Notes under the pieces: model-generated
Database searches by the model: none
What the model was told of the DNA's origin: nothing
The model's input: the letters and a program-made list of their open reading frames with translations, nothing else
Made by a program: the position numbers and the translations under genes
Origin: Pratylenchus scribneri
Taxonomy: Eukaryota; Nematoda; Chromadorea; Rhabditida; Pratylenchidae
Assembly: GCA_030063045.1 (NCBI GenBank)
Contig: JAQSEB010000111.1
Coordinates: 1,178,001-1,242,000, forward strand
DNA: 64,000 nucleotides
Direction of reading: 5' to 3'
Shown: piece after piece, positions 49,515 through 61,230 of the stretch
How the letters are laid out: every line of letters begins with the position of its first letter
Position numbering within the stretch: position 1 is the stretch's first letter

Positions 49515-52322
49515 TTTTAATGTCTTTTTTGTTGATCAAGAAAATTCAATAAATTAATTTAGGATGAATATTCCTTAAAAATCAAAGTAAATATTTTTTT
49601 AAATTTAATTAAATCATGGGAAGAAAATTACTAATAAATAATCAGGAAAATGTGAGATGAAAATAAAGAAAAAAATATTTCCACTCAATTCGTCAATTTG
49701 GCCACGGATTACGGAAATGACAAATTTTTCTTGAAGATTACCCTTTAGAATTAATTTGTCAAATAAGTAAATGCCCATAAATTAAAATTGATAAGAAATT
49801 TTTATGGGGCTATGGACTATGGTTGAAGGAACAAATATGGGAAAGAGATCAAAGGGCAAAAGCGAAAATTTAAATGACGTTTACTTTTTTTATTATTTTG
49901 GACAAAAAGGAAGCAAAAATTCTTTGATTAGAAAATTGTGATTTTTCAATTCCTTCTTTTATAGAGGAATTCTCAGAATTTTGAAATGTTAAAATAGTAT
50001 TGAAGAATTTCTTATTATTTGGAGGAAGTAAGAAATGAAGGCAGACTTAAATGTTGAAAAGAAATATGAGAGAAAAGTGGGGGGAATTGACGTCATTCAA
50101 AATGAGGTTGCTTTGAACAAAACAACCCATAAAGAGCGCCTCGAGGGCAGCAATGGACGTCATTCTTCAAACGAAGAAGAAGGGACGCATGGGGAGAAGT
50201 AGCAACATGGCTTTGAGATTGAGAGTGAGGGATTTTGGGAGAAAAAGCTTTGTGGCGGCAATTTTGCATGAAAGATAAAGATTGTGAAGAGGGAAGAAGA
50301 GTAGTAATGCTTTTTTTGGCCACTCCAATGTTCTATGATATGATGGAAATGGAAAACATGAAATTGAATGTGCCATTTTTGGAAGCAATTTGATGCGACA
50401 TATTTGCGTAAAAATTGAAATGAATGGAATGGGATAGATGCGTCATTCACCAATTCTTATGGAAATGGGTGGAAAACATTTGGACAAATGATGTGAGCAA
50501 ATGTTTGGTGGATGACGCATTTTATGCAAGAAAAAAAGAAGCAGCTTGTCATTGTCTTTTATTTTGAAATAAATTTTAATGGAAGTTTATTCAAAAATGG
50601 ATTAAAATTAATGTAAATCACTATTTTTTTATTTTTTGTAGAATTAAATTATTTAGAAACTGAAATTGTTCTTGAAATAAAATTTTGATAAACTCGGCTT
50701 TTAGTGATTTTTTCCGGTAAAAATGGACAATATGAAGAACATTTTTGGACCAAGATTTTCGGAGGATTAAAAATGGCTAGCTCTGCTGCTGCTGGTGGTG
50801 GTGAGTGGTGACTGGACTGTGGGCAAAATGAAATGAGAAAGGAAAGAAGGATGGGGAAAATGGCCAAGGGATCGATATTTTTATGGGGGCAAATGGATGT
50901 GCTGACGAGGAGACAACCAAAGGGGGAAATGTGGAAATGAATGAGACATGGAAGGAATAAAAAGAGAAAAAGTGGTAGGCCAGCCGCCAGCAGCAGGAAA
51001 ATTAATTTTTGAAAGTGAAACATTACAATGAATTTTTACAAATTTAATAAAGATTAATTAAAATTGTTTTGTAATTTTATTTATCGATTGTAGAATGTAG
51101 AATACAGCAATTTTTAGAGATTCTTATGCGAAAACTAAAATTAATAGAAAAATAAAAGTGAAAATTGTGGAATTTCCCCTTTTTTGTTCTAAAATAATTT
51201 TATTAGTTGATCACTGCTGGATGTTACTGTACTGGTTGTTTTCATCCACTTATTTATAGATAAGTTATATGGGAATTTTAGAATTTTGTCATAACATAAT
51301 TAAGTTCAAAAAGTTTAAAATTCATTCGTCAAAAAAGAAAAAATATTGAATCAATTTTTAATTAAAATCTTTTTTCCCACATTTACTATAAAGTTACGGC
51401 AATTTTTGAGGAGGTGGATGTCTGCTTTTTGAGTGGATATTGAGAACGAAAAAATGAAAATGTCAACAAAAAAAAAGAAATAAATTAGGCAAAAATTTTT
51501 GATCGAATCATTAAATGTTCCTGCCCCAATCGCAAATTATGCTTCATCCTTTTAAATGGAAAAATGACTAATTAAATTAAAGAACCAAAAAATTTTTCCA
51601 ATCTATTTTAAGAAAATTTTTTAAATTAGCAGTTTTTAAAAAAAGATTTATTAAAATTAGCAGTTTTTAAAAAAGATTTATTAAAATAATAAATAATACA
51701 TATGATTTAAAAGAATGATTTATCAATTAAGAAATTATCAATGTAAAGCAAATTAAATATGTAACGATGAATAATAATTTAAATTCTAATAATTCAAAAT
51801 GTTTATGTTTATTCATTAATTTCAAACAAACAAAAAAATAATTTATTTCCGCCCACGAAAATGTTTCAAAAACAAAAATGTTCACACGAATTTTATTTAT
51901 TTTATTTTATACTTTCCCATGGCCACGCATTTTTGGTGGATTTAAATGTGAAAATTTGCCTCAAAATGGTCAATTTACATTCATTCAATGGTCACAGTTT
52001 CTCAACATTTATGTATTTTTTTGCCTATTTTAAAAAGAGTTAAAATGAAAATATGTTAGCCGATTTTTAAATCATCTCAAATGCACCCAATAATTTTATT
52101 CAAATTAAATTTGCCTAATAAAATTTAATAATCCATTCCAAAAAATTAGTTCAACGTAATCAATTAAAATAACCAAAAAATTTTATTAAATTGGGATTGT
52201 ACCTTTGGCTGTCGAGGACATTTTTTCATTTAATTTAAAAAAAATTCCTTGATTTAATTTATTTTTAATTCCACTCAAATAAATTGTGATTTTGCAGTTC
52301 AATTATTTTTTTGCTCTCATAA
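49515..52322. other. Intergenic between divergent stomatin and aquaporin genes
   Basis: About 2.8 kb. 50040-51010 is less AT-rich and purine-biased on the plus strand. A minus-strand frame at 50649-51023 begins with a signal-like hydrophobic stretch but has no family features. A 33-bp tandem duplication (AAATTAGCAGTTTTTAAAAA...) lies at about 51625-51690. Confidence 0.4.
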
Positions 52323-54632
52323 ATGAATTCGAACATTTCGACAATTTCCGCAAATCAACAAAACAATCATCAATACCCACAACTCTCTCAAATTTATATT
52401 CCTCCCGACCGATGCCATACTCGGGAACGGGAATATGCCCGACCCCAAAGGGCATTATTCAATGGGAATGAGACAACTACGGTGAAACAAATGGCCCAAG
52501 AACAAATGGTAATGAATGGAAATGGCCAAAATGAACAACTAGGAATATTTCCATTGTCAAATGTCCATCATTCATCTCTAATGCTCAATCAAAATTACAA
52601 ATTTTCTCCTAATTACGGTAAGATTTATGCCAAAAAAAACTTGATTTTCCTTTGGGAAATATTCAAAAATGAAACTTTGATAATTTTCTTATACTCAAAA
52701 ATTCTTTTTTCTGTAATTTTTCCATAAAATGTTGCCCAAAAATTCTTTGATCTTTCTCTTATTAGTGAGAAATTTACAAAAATGGAATTTGACCATTCTC
52801 CCATATGATAAAAATGTTTCATTTTTCTATTCAAGGCAATGAAGATGACGATTTTTGGGAGGATTTGACGGTCAACCAATCGAATGTGCTCCGCCGAATG
52901 AGTGCCGTTGGCGGAGGCCATGGACCAAATGTGCCAGTCGGCAATGGGCCAGTCGTGGGAAAAGGTGAAAAGGGAAGTGGAATATGGCCGATTGGTGCCA
53001 AAAATATCTACTAATTAATTTCGCATTTTTTCTTTCTGTACCTAATAAAATTAGAATAAAGAATTTTTATAAAATAAGCACAAATTAAAGCCGAAAGATC
53101 AAAATTTTGGAAAGTTAAAATAATTTATCCTAAAATAGTTGAAATATTCTCCGATATAAATCCAAAGGAAATAGAACCTTTGAAAAAAAATTTTTTTGAC
53201 ATTTTAAATGTAAATCATGTGACAAATTCCCACCTTTTTTCTGTTCTGAAACAATGAATTTCCTTCCCAAACTCCATCCAAACAATAATAATTCTCTTCC
53301 TTATTCAGAACAGCAGAAAATGTTGCGCGATGTGGTAATGAAATTACGCAAAAATGTGGAAAATTTGGGTGGCATAAAGCAGCCTAAAATTCAGCAGAAA
53401 GAATTGTCTATGATACCAGCAAAAGGGTCCCGCTTGACATCAGCTTCTTCCAGTCGAGTTGGGCCAATAAAAATTGATGTTAGAGAAGAATTGGGCAATG
53501 AAAAGGGAAATAATGTAGAGCCGTATAGACTTTGGGCCAAATTGATGGCCGAATTCAGTGGCGATCTTTTCCTTGTGCTAATAAGTGGGTTGAGGGAATT
53601 TTGATCAAAATTAATTCGTATTTTATTAGGTTCATTGTCGGCACTTGGCTCGGATCCAATCAATGGTAGACTTCATGCGGGATTAGCAACAGGATTGGTC
53701 ATTTTTGTATTAATTACCTCAGTGGGACAAATTAGGTGGGAAAAATTATATAATCAAATTTATTAATTAATTTTAATTTTAGTGGAGGTCATTTTAATCC
53801 GGCAGTCACGTTTGCCATAGCTTTAAGTGATAAAATGCCAATTCATCAAATGTTCCTCTATTGGATCGCTCAATTGGGCGGTGGATTTATTGGTGCTTTG
53901 CTCATTTGGGTAATTCCTTTTTAATAAATTTGTTCATTCCTTTTAATATTTAAGTTAATTCTCCAATCTGATGATTTTGAATTAATCGCCGGAGGGGCAA
54001 CAATTTTGGCCAAAAATCAACTTTGGTATCAGGTAATAATCACTGGGTGTTCAAATTGTAATTAATCTGTTCTTTTTTTTTGTAGGGTCTCGCCGCCGAA
54101 ACATTATTGACAGCATTGCTGGTTCAAACAATTTTGAATGCCGCAGTCGAAACGCCCAATAATCCATTGGCCCCTTTGGCAATTGGATGCACAATTTTGG
54201 TGGACATCATTGGAGCGTGGGTTTTTTACGCATTTAATAAATTTATAATTCCATTATTTATGAATTTACAATTAATAATCAATGTTAGAAATTTCGATAA
54301 ATTTTATTAACTAATTTCCATTAAAACTATTAAAAAGCAAAAACAGCAATAATTAATTTCACTTTTGAGAAAAAATTTAAATTTTTAGTGGGCCATTGTC
54401 GGGTGCCAGCATGAATCCTGCTCGTTCATTTGGCCCCTGTTTGGTTGCCTCATTATTCTCCTCCAAATTGACTGAATCCGAAATTTGGTCCCGGCATTTC
54501 GTCTATTGGGCTGGTCCATTTTTGGGCGCCACAATTTCGGCATTGGCATTTCGGTTGGATTTTGAGAAAAAAAATAATTTTAAAAAATTTTCAGAAAAAT
54601 ATTCACACGGAATCGACCAAAAAAATGAATAA
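52323..54632 (+). CDS. aqp: Aquaporin (MIP family) with long N-terminal extension
   Basis: ATG 52323, 50 bp after an acceptor-like TTTTGCAG with no visible donor. The first three exons (52323-52619, about 52839-52965, 53310-53583) encode about 200 hydrophilic Asn/Gln/Met/Gly-rich residues. The channel follows: EFSGDLFLVLI (TM1), RLHAGLATGLVIFVLITSVG (TM2), GGHFNPAVTFAIAL (first NPA loop), MFLYWIAQLGGGFIGALLIW (TM3), GLAAETLLTALLVQTIL (TM4), PLAIGCTILVDIIGA (TM5), SGASMNPARSFGPCLVA (second NPA loop with selectivity Arg) and HFVYWAGPFLGATISALAF (TM6). A short charged tail ends at 54632. Both NPA boxes are intact, so water or small-solute conduction is expected. The extension is unusual, since most aquaporins have 10-60 residues there. 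An upstream gene joined in error is an alternative. Confidence 0.85.
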
Positions 54633-54813
54633 TTTTTTATTGTTGAATTGCGAATGCGACCGAAAATTGGTCAAGCCTTTTGAACAGAGATGCTTTTACC
54701 ACATAACTCATTTTTATTGAATTAATTTTATTTTTATCATTAATTTGTATAAATTTGTTCATTTTTTCATTTTTAAATATTAATATGATGGGTTTTAAAA
54801 ATTTAGAAAAAAA

Positions 54814-55335
54814 GGTTGGGGCGATCTCTGCACCGACTCCAGCCGAATGCAACTGCCCCATTGGGCCGGCGGCCATTTGCAGGCCAAGCTCTGTTCTTGG
54901 GTTGATTGTCCCGTTGAACCCTGGCAATTGCAGCAAAGCCGTAATGCCCAGGCCACCTCTTCCCAGTGCCTGTGTCCCCATTTTGTGCATGTCAAACAAT
55001 TTGAGTGAGGGAGGGCCATTGATTGAGAGGGAGACGCGAAGAAGAGAGAGTAGACCGGCTGTCACAAACACACGGAGGAGGATTGAGGAAGGAGAACACA
55101 CAATGTGATGGACCACTCACACAGAAAGATTGAATTGACACACGCGGGATTGGGCCTTTGAACACAGCAGGGAAGAGGAGGAAGAGACGCCAGTGTGTTT
55201 GAGAGAAGAGGGAGAGGAGAAGCATTGAATGAGGGGAAAGTGTGAAGGGCAGCGACGCAGGAGTGATGGGCCGCAGGAGAACAGACACACTGGGTGCCAG
55301 GGGCAGGAAACGGCGCCAGGCAGAGATCACCAACC
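54814..55335 (-). ncRNA. Structured noncoding RNA, locus 3 (Pol III type-3-like)
   Basis: On the minus strand, about 522 nt of GC- and pyrimidine-rich sequence in AT-rich surroundings. Its ends pair: GGTTGGTGATCTCTGC (55335 to 55320) with GCAGAGATCGCCCCAACC (54831 to 54814), a helix of 15 pairs with a small bulge. A second nested helix pairs CTGCCCC (55306-55300) with GGGGCAG (54859-54853). A T7 run follows at 54813-54807. A 159-codon frame at 54637-55116 overlaps it, but it would need to read through the T-run into AT-rich DNA and has no family features. It has the same design as loci 1 and 2, but a different sequence. Confidence 0.5.
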
Positions 55336-55356
55336 ACTACTACATTTTACAGCCCG

Positions 55357-55407
55357 TATATATAGAAAGTAAAAATGAATGGGGGAAATTTTCTATGGGT
55401 TGCCCAG
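55357..55407 (-). promoter_or_regulatory. TATA box and PSE-like element of ncRNA locus 3
   Basis: TATATATA at 55364-55357 on the minus strand, 29 bp before the terminal helix. The upstream CTGGGCAACCCA starting at 55407 is followed by AAAATTT, which resembles CTGCTTTCCACACAAAATTT of locus 2 with similar spacing (43 against 40 bp). Confidence 0.4.
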
Positions 55408-55982
55408 GGAGGATGACCAAGGCTGGTTGAAATCGGCTGGCGGGAGAGAGGCTGGTTGATAGGAAGCAGCTGGCAGGAAGATGTGCTCTCTTCATTTTAT
55501 TTTTACTCTTCATTTTCTCATCGCATCTAATTTTTATTTTCAAGCATTGTCTCTCACATTAATGTGAGTCTTACACACTAACAATTTACATGGGATTAGT
55601 GAAGTGAAATTATAGGAATATTCAATTATAAATGGAATATTTGCTTGCGCAACATTGAGAAGGAAGAAGCAAGAGAAAAACAAATTATAATTAATGTTCA
55701 AAAATAAAAATATTTTAATTAAAAAATTATAATAAAAGAAAAAATTGAAGAGAATTTAATTTGACTTGAATGAGAGAAAGAGTACGGTACATTTAAAATT
55801 AACTTGATGAGAAATCGGAAATGTTTACCATTTACATTCAATAGCCTCGCAGCGAAAATTTAGATCAAAAATGGCTGCGTAGAGAAAATTTTTAACCAAA
55901 AATGACTCGTTCGGGGAAAATTTTAACAAAAAATCAAAAGGTGCATCTTTACTGACTGAGGGAGCAAAAAAGGGGGCAATTT
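55408..55982. other. Intergenic
   Basis: No gene seen. At 55845-55935 a 40-bp motif containing GAAAATTT...ATCAAAAATG is loosely repeated three times. Confidence 0.4.
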
Positions 55983-56620
55983 ATGATTTTGCGGCAGTCC
56001 CAGCAGGTTTTACTCAATCTCAATCCACACAATTCGCAAGTTGTGCATTATTTTTCAACAATTTTGGCATATTTGCTTGTTGGAATTTTAATTAAATTCA
56101 AAATTGTTAAGAAAATATTTCCGAAAAATATTATTTTATATAAAGATACAACAAAAGGAAATTTATTTATCACTGTTTTTGATTGTTGTAGTCAGTATTA
56201 GTGGTTACTGGTTATCTTATTTTTATTGGAAGAAATGTTCTTCATTTGCTTGCCATTTTGCCCTTCGACAAATTGCAATTTTGGTATTTCACTCAATTTA
56301 GCAATTTTCTTATGAATATTGGCGCCATTTCACCAATTCTCTTTTATATAGGGTATAAATTATTTTTATTAATAATATTAAATATTTTTATAAAAATTAT
56401 TTTATAAATCATATTTATTCAAATAATTTTGAAAATAATATTTTTTAAATTATTTTTATAAATAAAATTTATTTAATTTTTTAGTAGTGATTATCGGAAT
56501 GATTATTTCAAAGAATTTGGACGTCTTAAAAGAATAATTTGCCAAAGAAAACCGAATGTAAATTGTACAAATTTATGCGATTACAATTCAACAAAAATAA
56601 TCAAAATTATATCCAAATAA
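55983..56620 (+). pseudogene. Serpentine receptor fragment (TM5-TM7), frameshifted
   Basis: From ATG 55983: QQVLLNLNPHNSQVVHYFST and ILAYLLVGILIKFKI, then after a 42-nt intron QQKEIYLSLFLIVVVSISGY. The frame then shifts across GGTTACTGGTTATC, where a 7-nt near-duplication has been added. It resumes as GYLIFIGRNVLHLLAIL, FWYFTQFSNFLMNIGAISPI and, after an intron, SDYRNDYFKEFGRLKR, ending at 56620. This matches the last three helices of a nematode chemoreceptor. No exons for TM1-4 are found upstream, where the ncRNA locus 3 region begins. Subfamily not resolved. A sequencing error would explain only the frameshift. Confidence 0.6.
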
Positions 56621-56877
56621 TAATAAAATTTTAATAAATTTTGAAATTGTTCATTACTAAAATTTTCATTAAATAATAATTATTAATAAAATATTTATTT
56701 TATAAAAATAATTTTTTTATTTCATTCTTCTGACTTATAATAAAATTTTAATTAATGAAATTGATTTTATAGCTTAAAAAAATTAAAATTCTTTTCATTA
56801 GATCAGATTAGAGTTGAATGTGGGTCCAAAAACATAATAAAAAAATTAGGAAATTTATTACAATTCTAACAAATAAT

Positions 56878-59800
56878 TTATTCAAATTTTCGTCTGCGAA
56901 TTTGTCGTTTTGTTCTTTTTGTTTGACGGCAAATTCTTTTGCTTGCGGCCATCCAAAACATTCGAATCAATTTCCAAATAAACCAAATCAAAATGGACAA
57001 AGCCAATATAACATAAAGGAATATATCCAAACAAAAATATTCCACAAATGTCATTCCAACACTTTCAGGGACCAATTCGGCTAATGGACCAGTAGAGAGA
57101 ACGAATTCCGTCCATTTTAGCAAATTTTCCTTTGGGCGATTTGGTTTTTTTCGAAATAATTTGGCCAAACGCAATGCCGCATTTTTATAACTGCAAAATT
57201 AAAATCAAAATAATTAATAGGAAAATTTTTAAAAGGCAAATTGCCTCTTTTATATTAAATATATTTTTAAGTGTTAGGAAAAAGTTTCCAAAAGGGATTC
57301 ATCATTCCAAATAATTCCATTATATAATGTGTACTAATTTCTATAAACTTTATTTTTATTCTATGCAAATTTTCTTACCTTTGATTTTCCAGCATTTCTG
57401 CAATTTCTTCTCTCAATTTTTCCTCATTCAACAAATCATCCTTTGTCAAAATTCGGGCATGACCCCGATTTTTTGCACAATTGGCATTTCGGATTTGATC
57501 AAAGAATAGGGGGATAGTCAAAATTGGGACACCATTGATTGTGGATTCGAGAATGGAATTTTGGCCCGAATGAGTGATGAAAAGACGAACATTTGGATGG
57601 GCTAATATTTTTAAATTAAAGTGAAATTAATTTGATAATAAAGAAAATATTTTACCAAGTAAATTGTGCTGGGGAACCCAATCAAACTAAAATTTAAAAA
57701 AATATTACATAAATTAAAAATTCATTTTAAATTAACCAAATGAATGTTTGGCATTTTTTCGATGAATGTTCGACTTCGTTCATCTCCTTTGTTTATTTTT
57801 ACAATAAAAGAATAGTCGGTAAAATGGCCAAAAGAGCGTAACAAATTTTGCCATTTATTTGTATCCAAAAAGCGTGTATTTGATATTGAACCAAGCGAGC
57901 AGAAAATGGCACCATTTTGGCCAGATTTCAAAGCATTTAGTAAATCCTAATTAGAATTTAATTAAATACGTTTAGGATAATTTTTATTATTTTTCAATTT
58001 ATTTAATATATTTTCCTAAATTATTTTTGATTTAGATTTTATTAAAAATAAATTTTATTGAAAATTATTAAACTCACTGGACTCATTTCGCTTATATTTG
58101 GCTTTAGAAGGCCACCAATTGAAATGACCTAAAAATGAATAATATTTTGATTAAATTAAGCTAACTTTATTCAATGTTGGCAATGCCGGCTCTAGGAATT
58201 CATCGGCATTCACAAAGGCCAAATCCGTTCGACTAGTAATCTCTTCCAGTGGCGGAAATTGAGGGGAGATGTATTCTCGGAAAAGGGCATTTTCCTGGTT
58301 AGTTAATTTTTTAAATAAATTGGAAATATATGGTAATTTACACTCCGAAAGATGGAAGTCAGTGAATACCAGCTGAGGGCATATTGCCAAATGTTCTGTG
58401 CCCTTTCCCAGGCATTCATTTTTGGACCCAAATGTACGGTTTCTTGCAGAGATGGCACAATGCTCAGCGGCGTGGGAATACCTAAGAAATTTAAAATTGA
58501 TAAGGTATTTTTTTAATGTAATTTACTTCGCATTGTTGAAAGGAATTAATTTTTAAAATTTGCATTTGATATATTTTAGCAAAGGCTAATTAAGCTTAAC
58601 TAATTTCAAATTAGGTTTAATACTCAACGTAAATACAATTTAATTTAGACTTCTTATTTTGGTCTAAATAATTTTCATTTTTTAGTAAAAACCATCAATT
58701 TTCAAATTTTTGAAGAGTAAAAAATTAATAATAAAATTTGTAATAAAAATTATTAATTAAGTATTTATAAATTTATTTAAGAAAGATGACCAAGAATCCA
58801 GCGATAGGCATCAGGAATGGGCCCAGTGCTTATCCAAATGTGCCTCTTGATACCAAGGAAATGAACAATTCCCGGGGAACATAAATCAATCATATTTGTG
58901 AATGCCAAATCAAATTGTTCATTACGAAGAAATTCAAATTCATCTTTTCGCTTCAAAATTGCTGAATTCCAATTTAATTTAGATAATCTCCTCATAAATT
59001 TCTCACATTCACAAAAAGTCACCATTGCTTGGTCCAACGAAAGTCTAACCGAAAATGTGCTGGCCCTGTCATCAAAAACATCATTTTCCGAAATTGCTGA
59101 AACAACATTTGGTAGACCCTCCATTTGGATGATTTGTTGAGCCAATTTTGTGCCATTCCCAAGGCCAGGTTGCATTACAGGAATCCAAACAGTCTTCAAA
59201 ATGGAATCAAATTTTACTAATATTTTTTGTGAAATTTTTTTGATTTTAGATTATTTTGTAATTCGAATTTATTCCAATTTTAGAAGTAAAGATTTCAATC
59301 TTTCTGTTATTATTTAGAAAGCATTTTTTAAAAAATAAATTATATTTAGAAAATTATAGGTAAAAAATTATCAATAAAAATATTTAATTAAGAAAAATAA
59401 AATTTTTTTGAATCTCATAAATTTTATTAGAAAAGTAATTATTATATTTTGGATTTAATTAATAAAGCAATAAAATTCTCCAGTGATAAGTCTGGTCGAT
59501 ATAAAATTATTTCAAAAAAATTAATTATAAAAAATAGAAAATGAAAATGCAAATTTTTCATTATTAAAATAAAAAATAAACCCTTCTGACTTATGATACA
59601 CATTTCTAGTCATATCATTTTCATTAGAACAAATTTTTGTAGGAAATTTTTTGTTCTTCAATTTTTCTCGACCGTTTCATTAATTTTATATTTTATTTTT
59701 CATTTTACCACATTATGGCCAGCCTCGACCAAAATATCGGCGATTAAGCCCAAATGGTTTATCAAACTTGGGGACAATGATGGGCTAATGGCAAGGATTT

Positions 59801-59882
59801 TTGCTCCATCCGAATTTGTTGCCAATTGCAATAGACAGAATAATAATAATAATTTTATTGACAAAAAATTTTGAGAAGCCAT
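56878..59882 (-). CDS. ugt: UDP-glucuronosyltransferase
   Basis: ATG at 59882 (MASQNFLSIKLLLLFCLLQL, signal peptide; an upstream in-frame ATG at 59900 is also possible). After AKILAISPSLSPSLINHLG and a 480-bp intron, exons follow at about 58780-59194, 58330-58480, 58165-58300, 58080-58130, 57735-57950, 57665-57690, 57380-57605 and 56878-57190. The donor-binding signature reads FDWVPQHNLL then FITHSGQNSILESTINGVPI and FFDQIRNA. The C-terminus has one TM helix (FLYVILALSILIWFIW) and a strongly basic cytosolic tail. These enzymes sit in the ER membrane and conjugate sugars from UDP-sugars to lipophilic compounds, for detoxification. The usual HGG of the signature is HSG here. Confidence 0.88.
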
Positions 59883-60506
59883 AATATAATGAATAATCAA
59901 TTTTCAATTAAGAGAAAAAATATAGGCGAATGGAGAACGCAATGTTTAAAAATATTATATCTTATTTTTCGCCCTAATTAACTCTTATCAATTTATTATC
60001 AAATTGTTTTGGGGGCATTTTTTTGACTTTTTATATATTAATCTCAAAGCATTTTTTGAAAATCTTCGATTGTCCGGAATAAACATTGATCAAAAAATTG
60101 TTTTTGAATTTAATATCTTTGATTAGAAATTAGAATGCAGTTTTTAAATATTTTATAAAATCATTTAATACACAAATTATCGGAATAAAATTACTTTTGT
60201 AGAGGATAAAACAAATTTTACGAATTTGACATTTTCACAAAAATAATTATATATAGAAAATTTGGAATACTTTCAATTTTTTATTTAATTTTTAATTATG
60301 ATTTGAAATTGAATGAAATTGCACGGATCGGTGAATTTGGTGAGGCCATCGCCATAGTGCTTGGCATCACAATGATCACATTTTTGTTGTTCACTTTGTT
60401 ATTTTTGGCGCATAATTTTCTTTTGAATAATCGACGAATAAACAATCGACAATCATTTCGAATTGTTTTGTTAAACAAATAGATAATTGGTGGAAATGCT
60501 AAAAAG
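59883..60506. other. Intergenic, with a possible orphan membrane exon
   Basis: AT-rich. On the plus strand, about 60299-60481 reads EIARIGEFGEAIAIVLG then TMITFLLFTLLFLAHNFLL, a hydrophobic helix with a basic tail ending at a TAG. It lacks an ATG and flanking exons, so it is not called as a gene. The minus strand has a 60-codon frame over the same stretch. Confidence 0.3.
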
Positions 60507-61206
60507 GATTATAATTAGGGAGCGGATTTTTATGCACCGAAAAGTGCCAATATATGCGCATATATATGCACCAAAAAAGGCCAAAATATGCACGAAATAT
60601 GACAAAAAATTCCAAAATATGCACATATATGCACAAAAATAAATTGATTTTTTGGATATTAAAAGTCAAAAAATGATAAAAAAAATTTTTATTAAACTCG
60701 AAAATTTATCATTCCGTTGCTTAAAATTGCAAAAAATATAAATTTTCAAAAATTTTGTGCTGCTGAAAAAATGTTGGATATTCGACCCATAGGGGGGACC
60801 GTCCACTTTTTAGGTAAAATTTTTCCATTTTATTTTTTTACAAATTTTCTAGTCAAAATAAAGAAATTTTCCCGAAAATACTATTGTAACATAAATTTTG
60901 AATATTTTTTTTCCAAAAATTAAAAAAATACAAAAAAATTTTCTAAAAATTTCAAAATTTTCAATAAAAATTGTTAAAAATTCACGAATTTTTGGAAAAT
61001 ATGCACCAAAATATGCAAAATATGCACCAAAATGACAAAATATGCAAAATATGCACAGAATGCCAAAATATGCCAAAATATGCATTATGAAACCGGTTCA
61101 AAATCATTTTTAGAACATAAAACCACATTTTTCTCACACCCCAATGCCGTGCATATTGGCACACAAAATATGCATTTCCATAAAAATCCGCTCCCTAATT
61201 ATAATC
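60507..61206. mobile_element. Non-autonomous DNA transposon with 28-bp perfect terminal inverted repeats (family E)
   Basis: The left end 60507-60534 and the right end 61179-61206 are exact inverse copies over 28 bp; the shared core is AGGGAGCGGATTTTTATG. The interior (about 640 bp) has no coding frame but carries many ATATGCAC/AATATGCA words near both ends, arranged as sub-terminal inverted clusters. The right end lies 25 bp from the stop codon of the Srt-like receptor. Confidence 0.85.
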
Positions 61207-61230
61207 ATTGAAAAAGACATTAACCTTTCA

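Noticed and set aside
50649..51023. Minus-strand frame starting with a signal-like hydrophobic stretch
   Set aside because: The sequence is low-complexity translated pyrimidine-rich DNA, with no cysteine pattern or domain and no splice context.
54637..55116. 159-codon minus-strand frame
   Set aside because: It crosses the T-run that ends ncRNA locus 3, its C-terminal third is translated AT-rich spacer, and no domain is seen.
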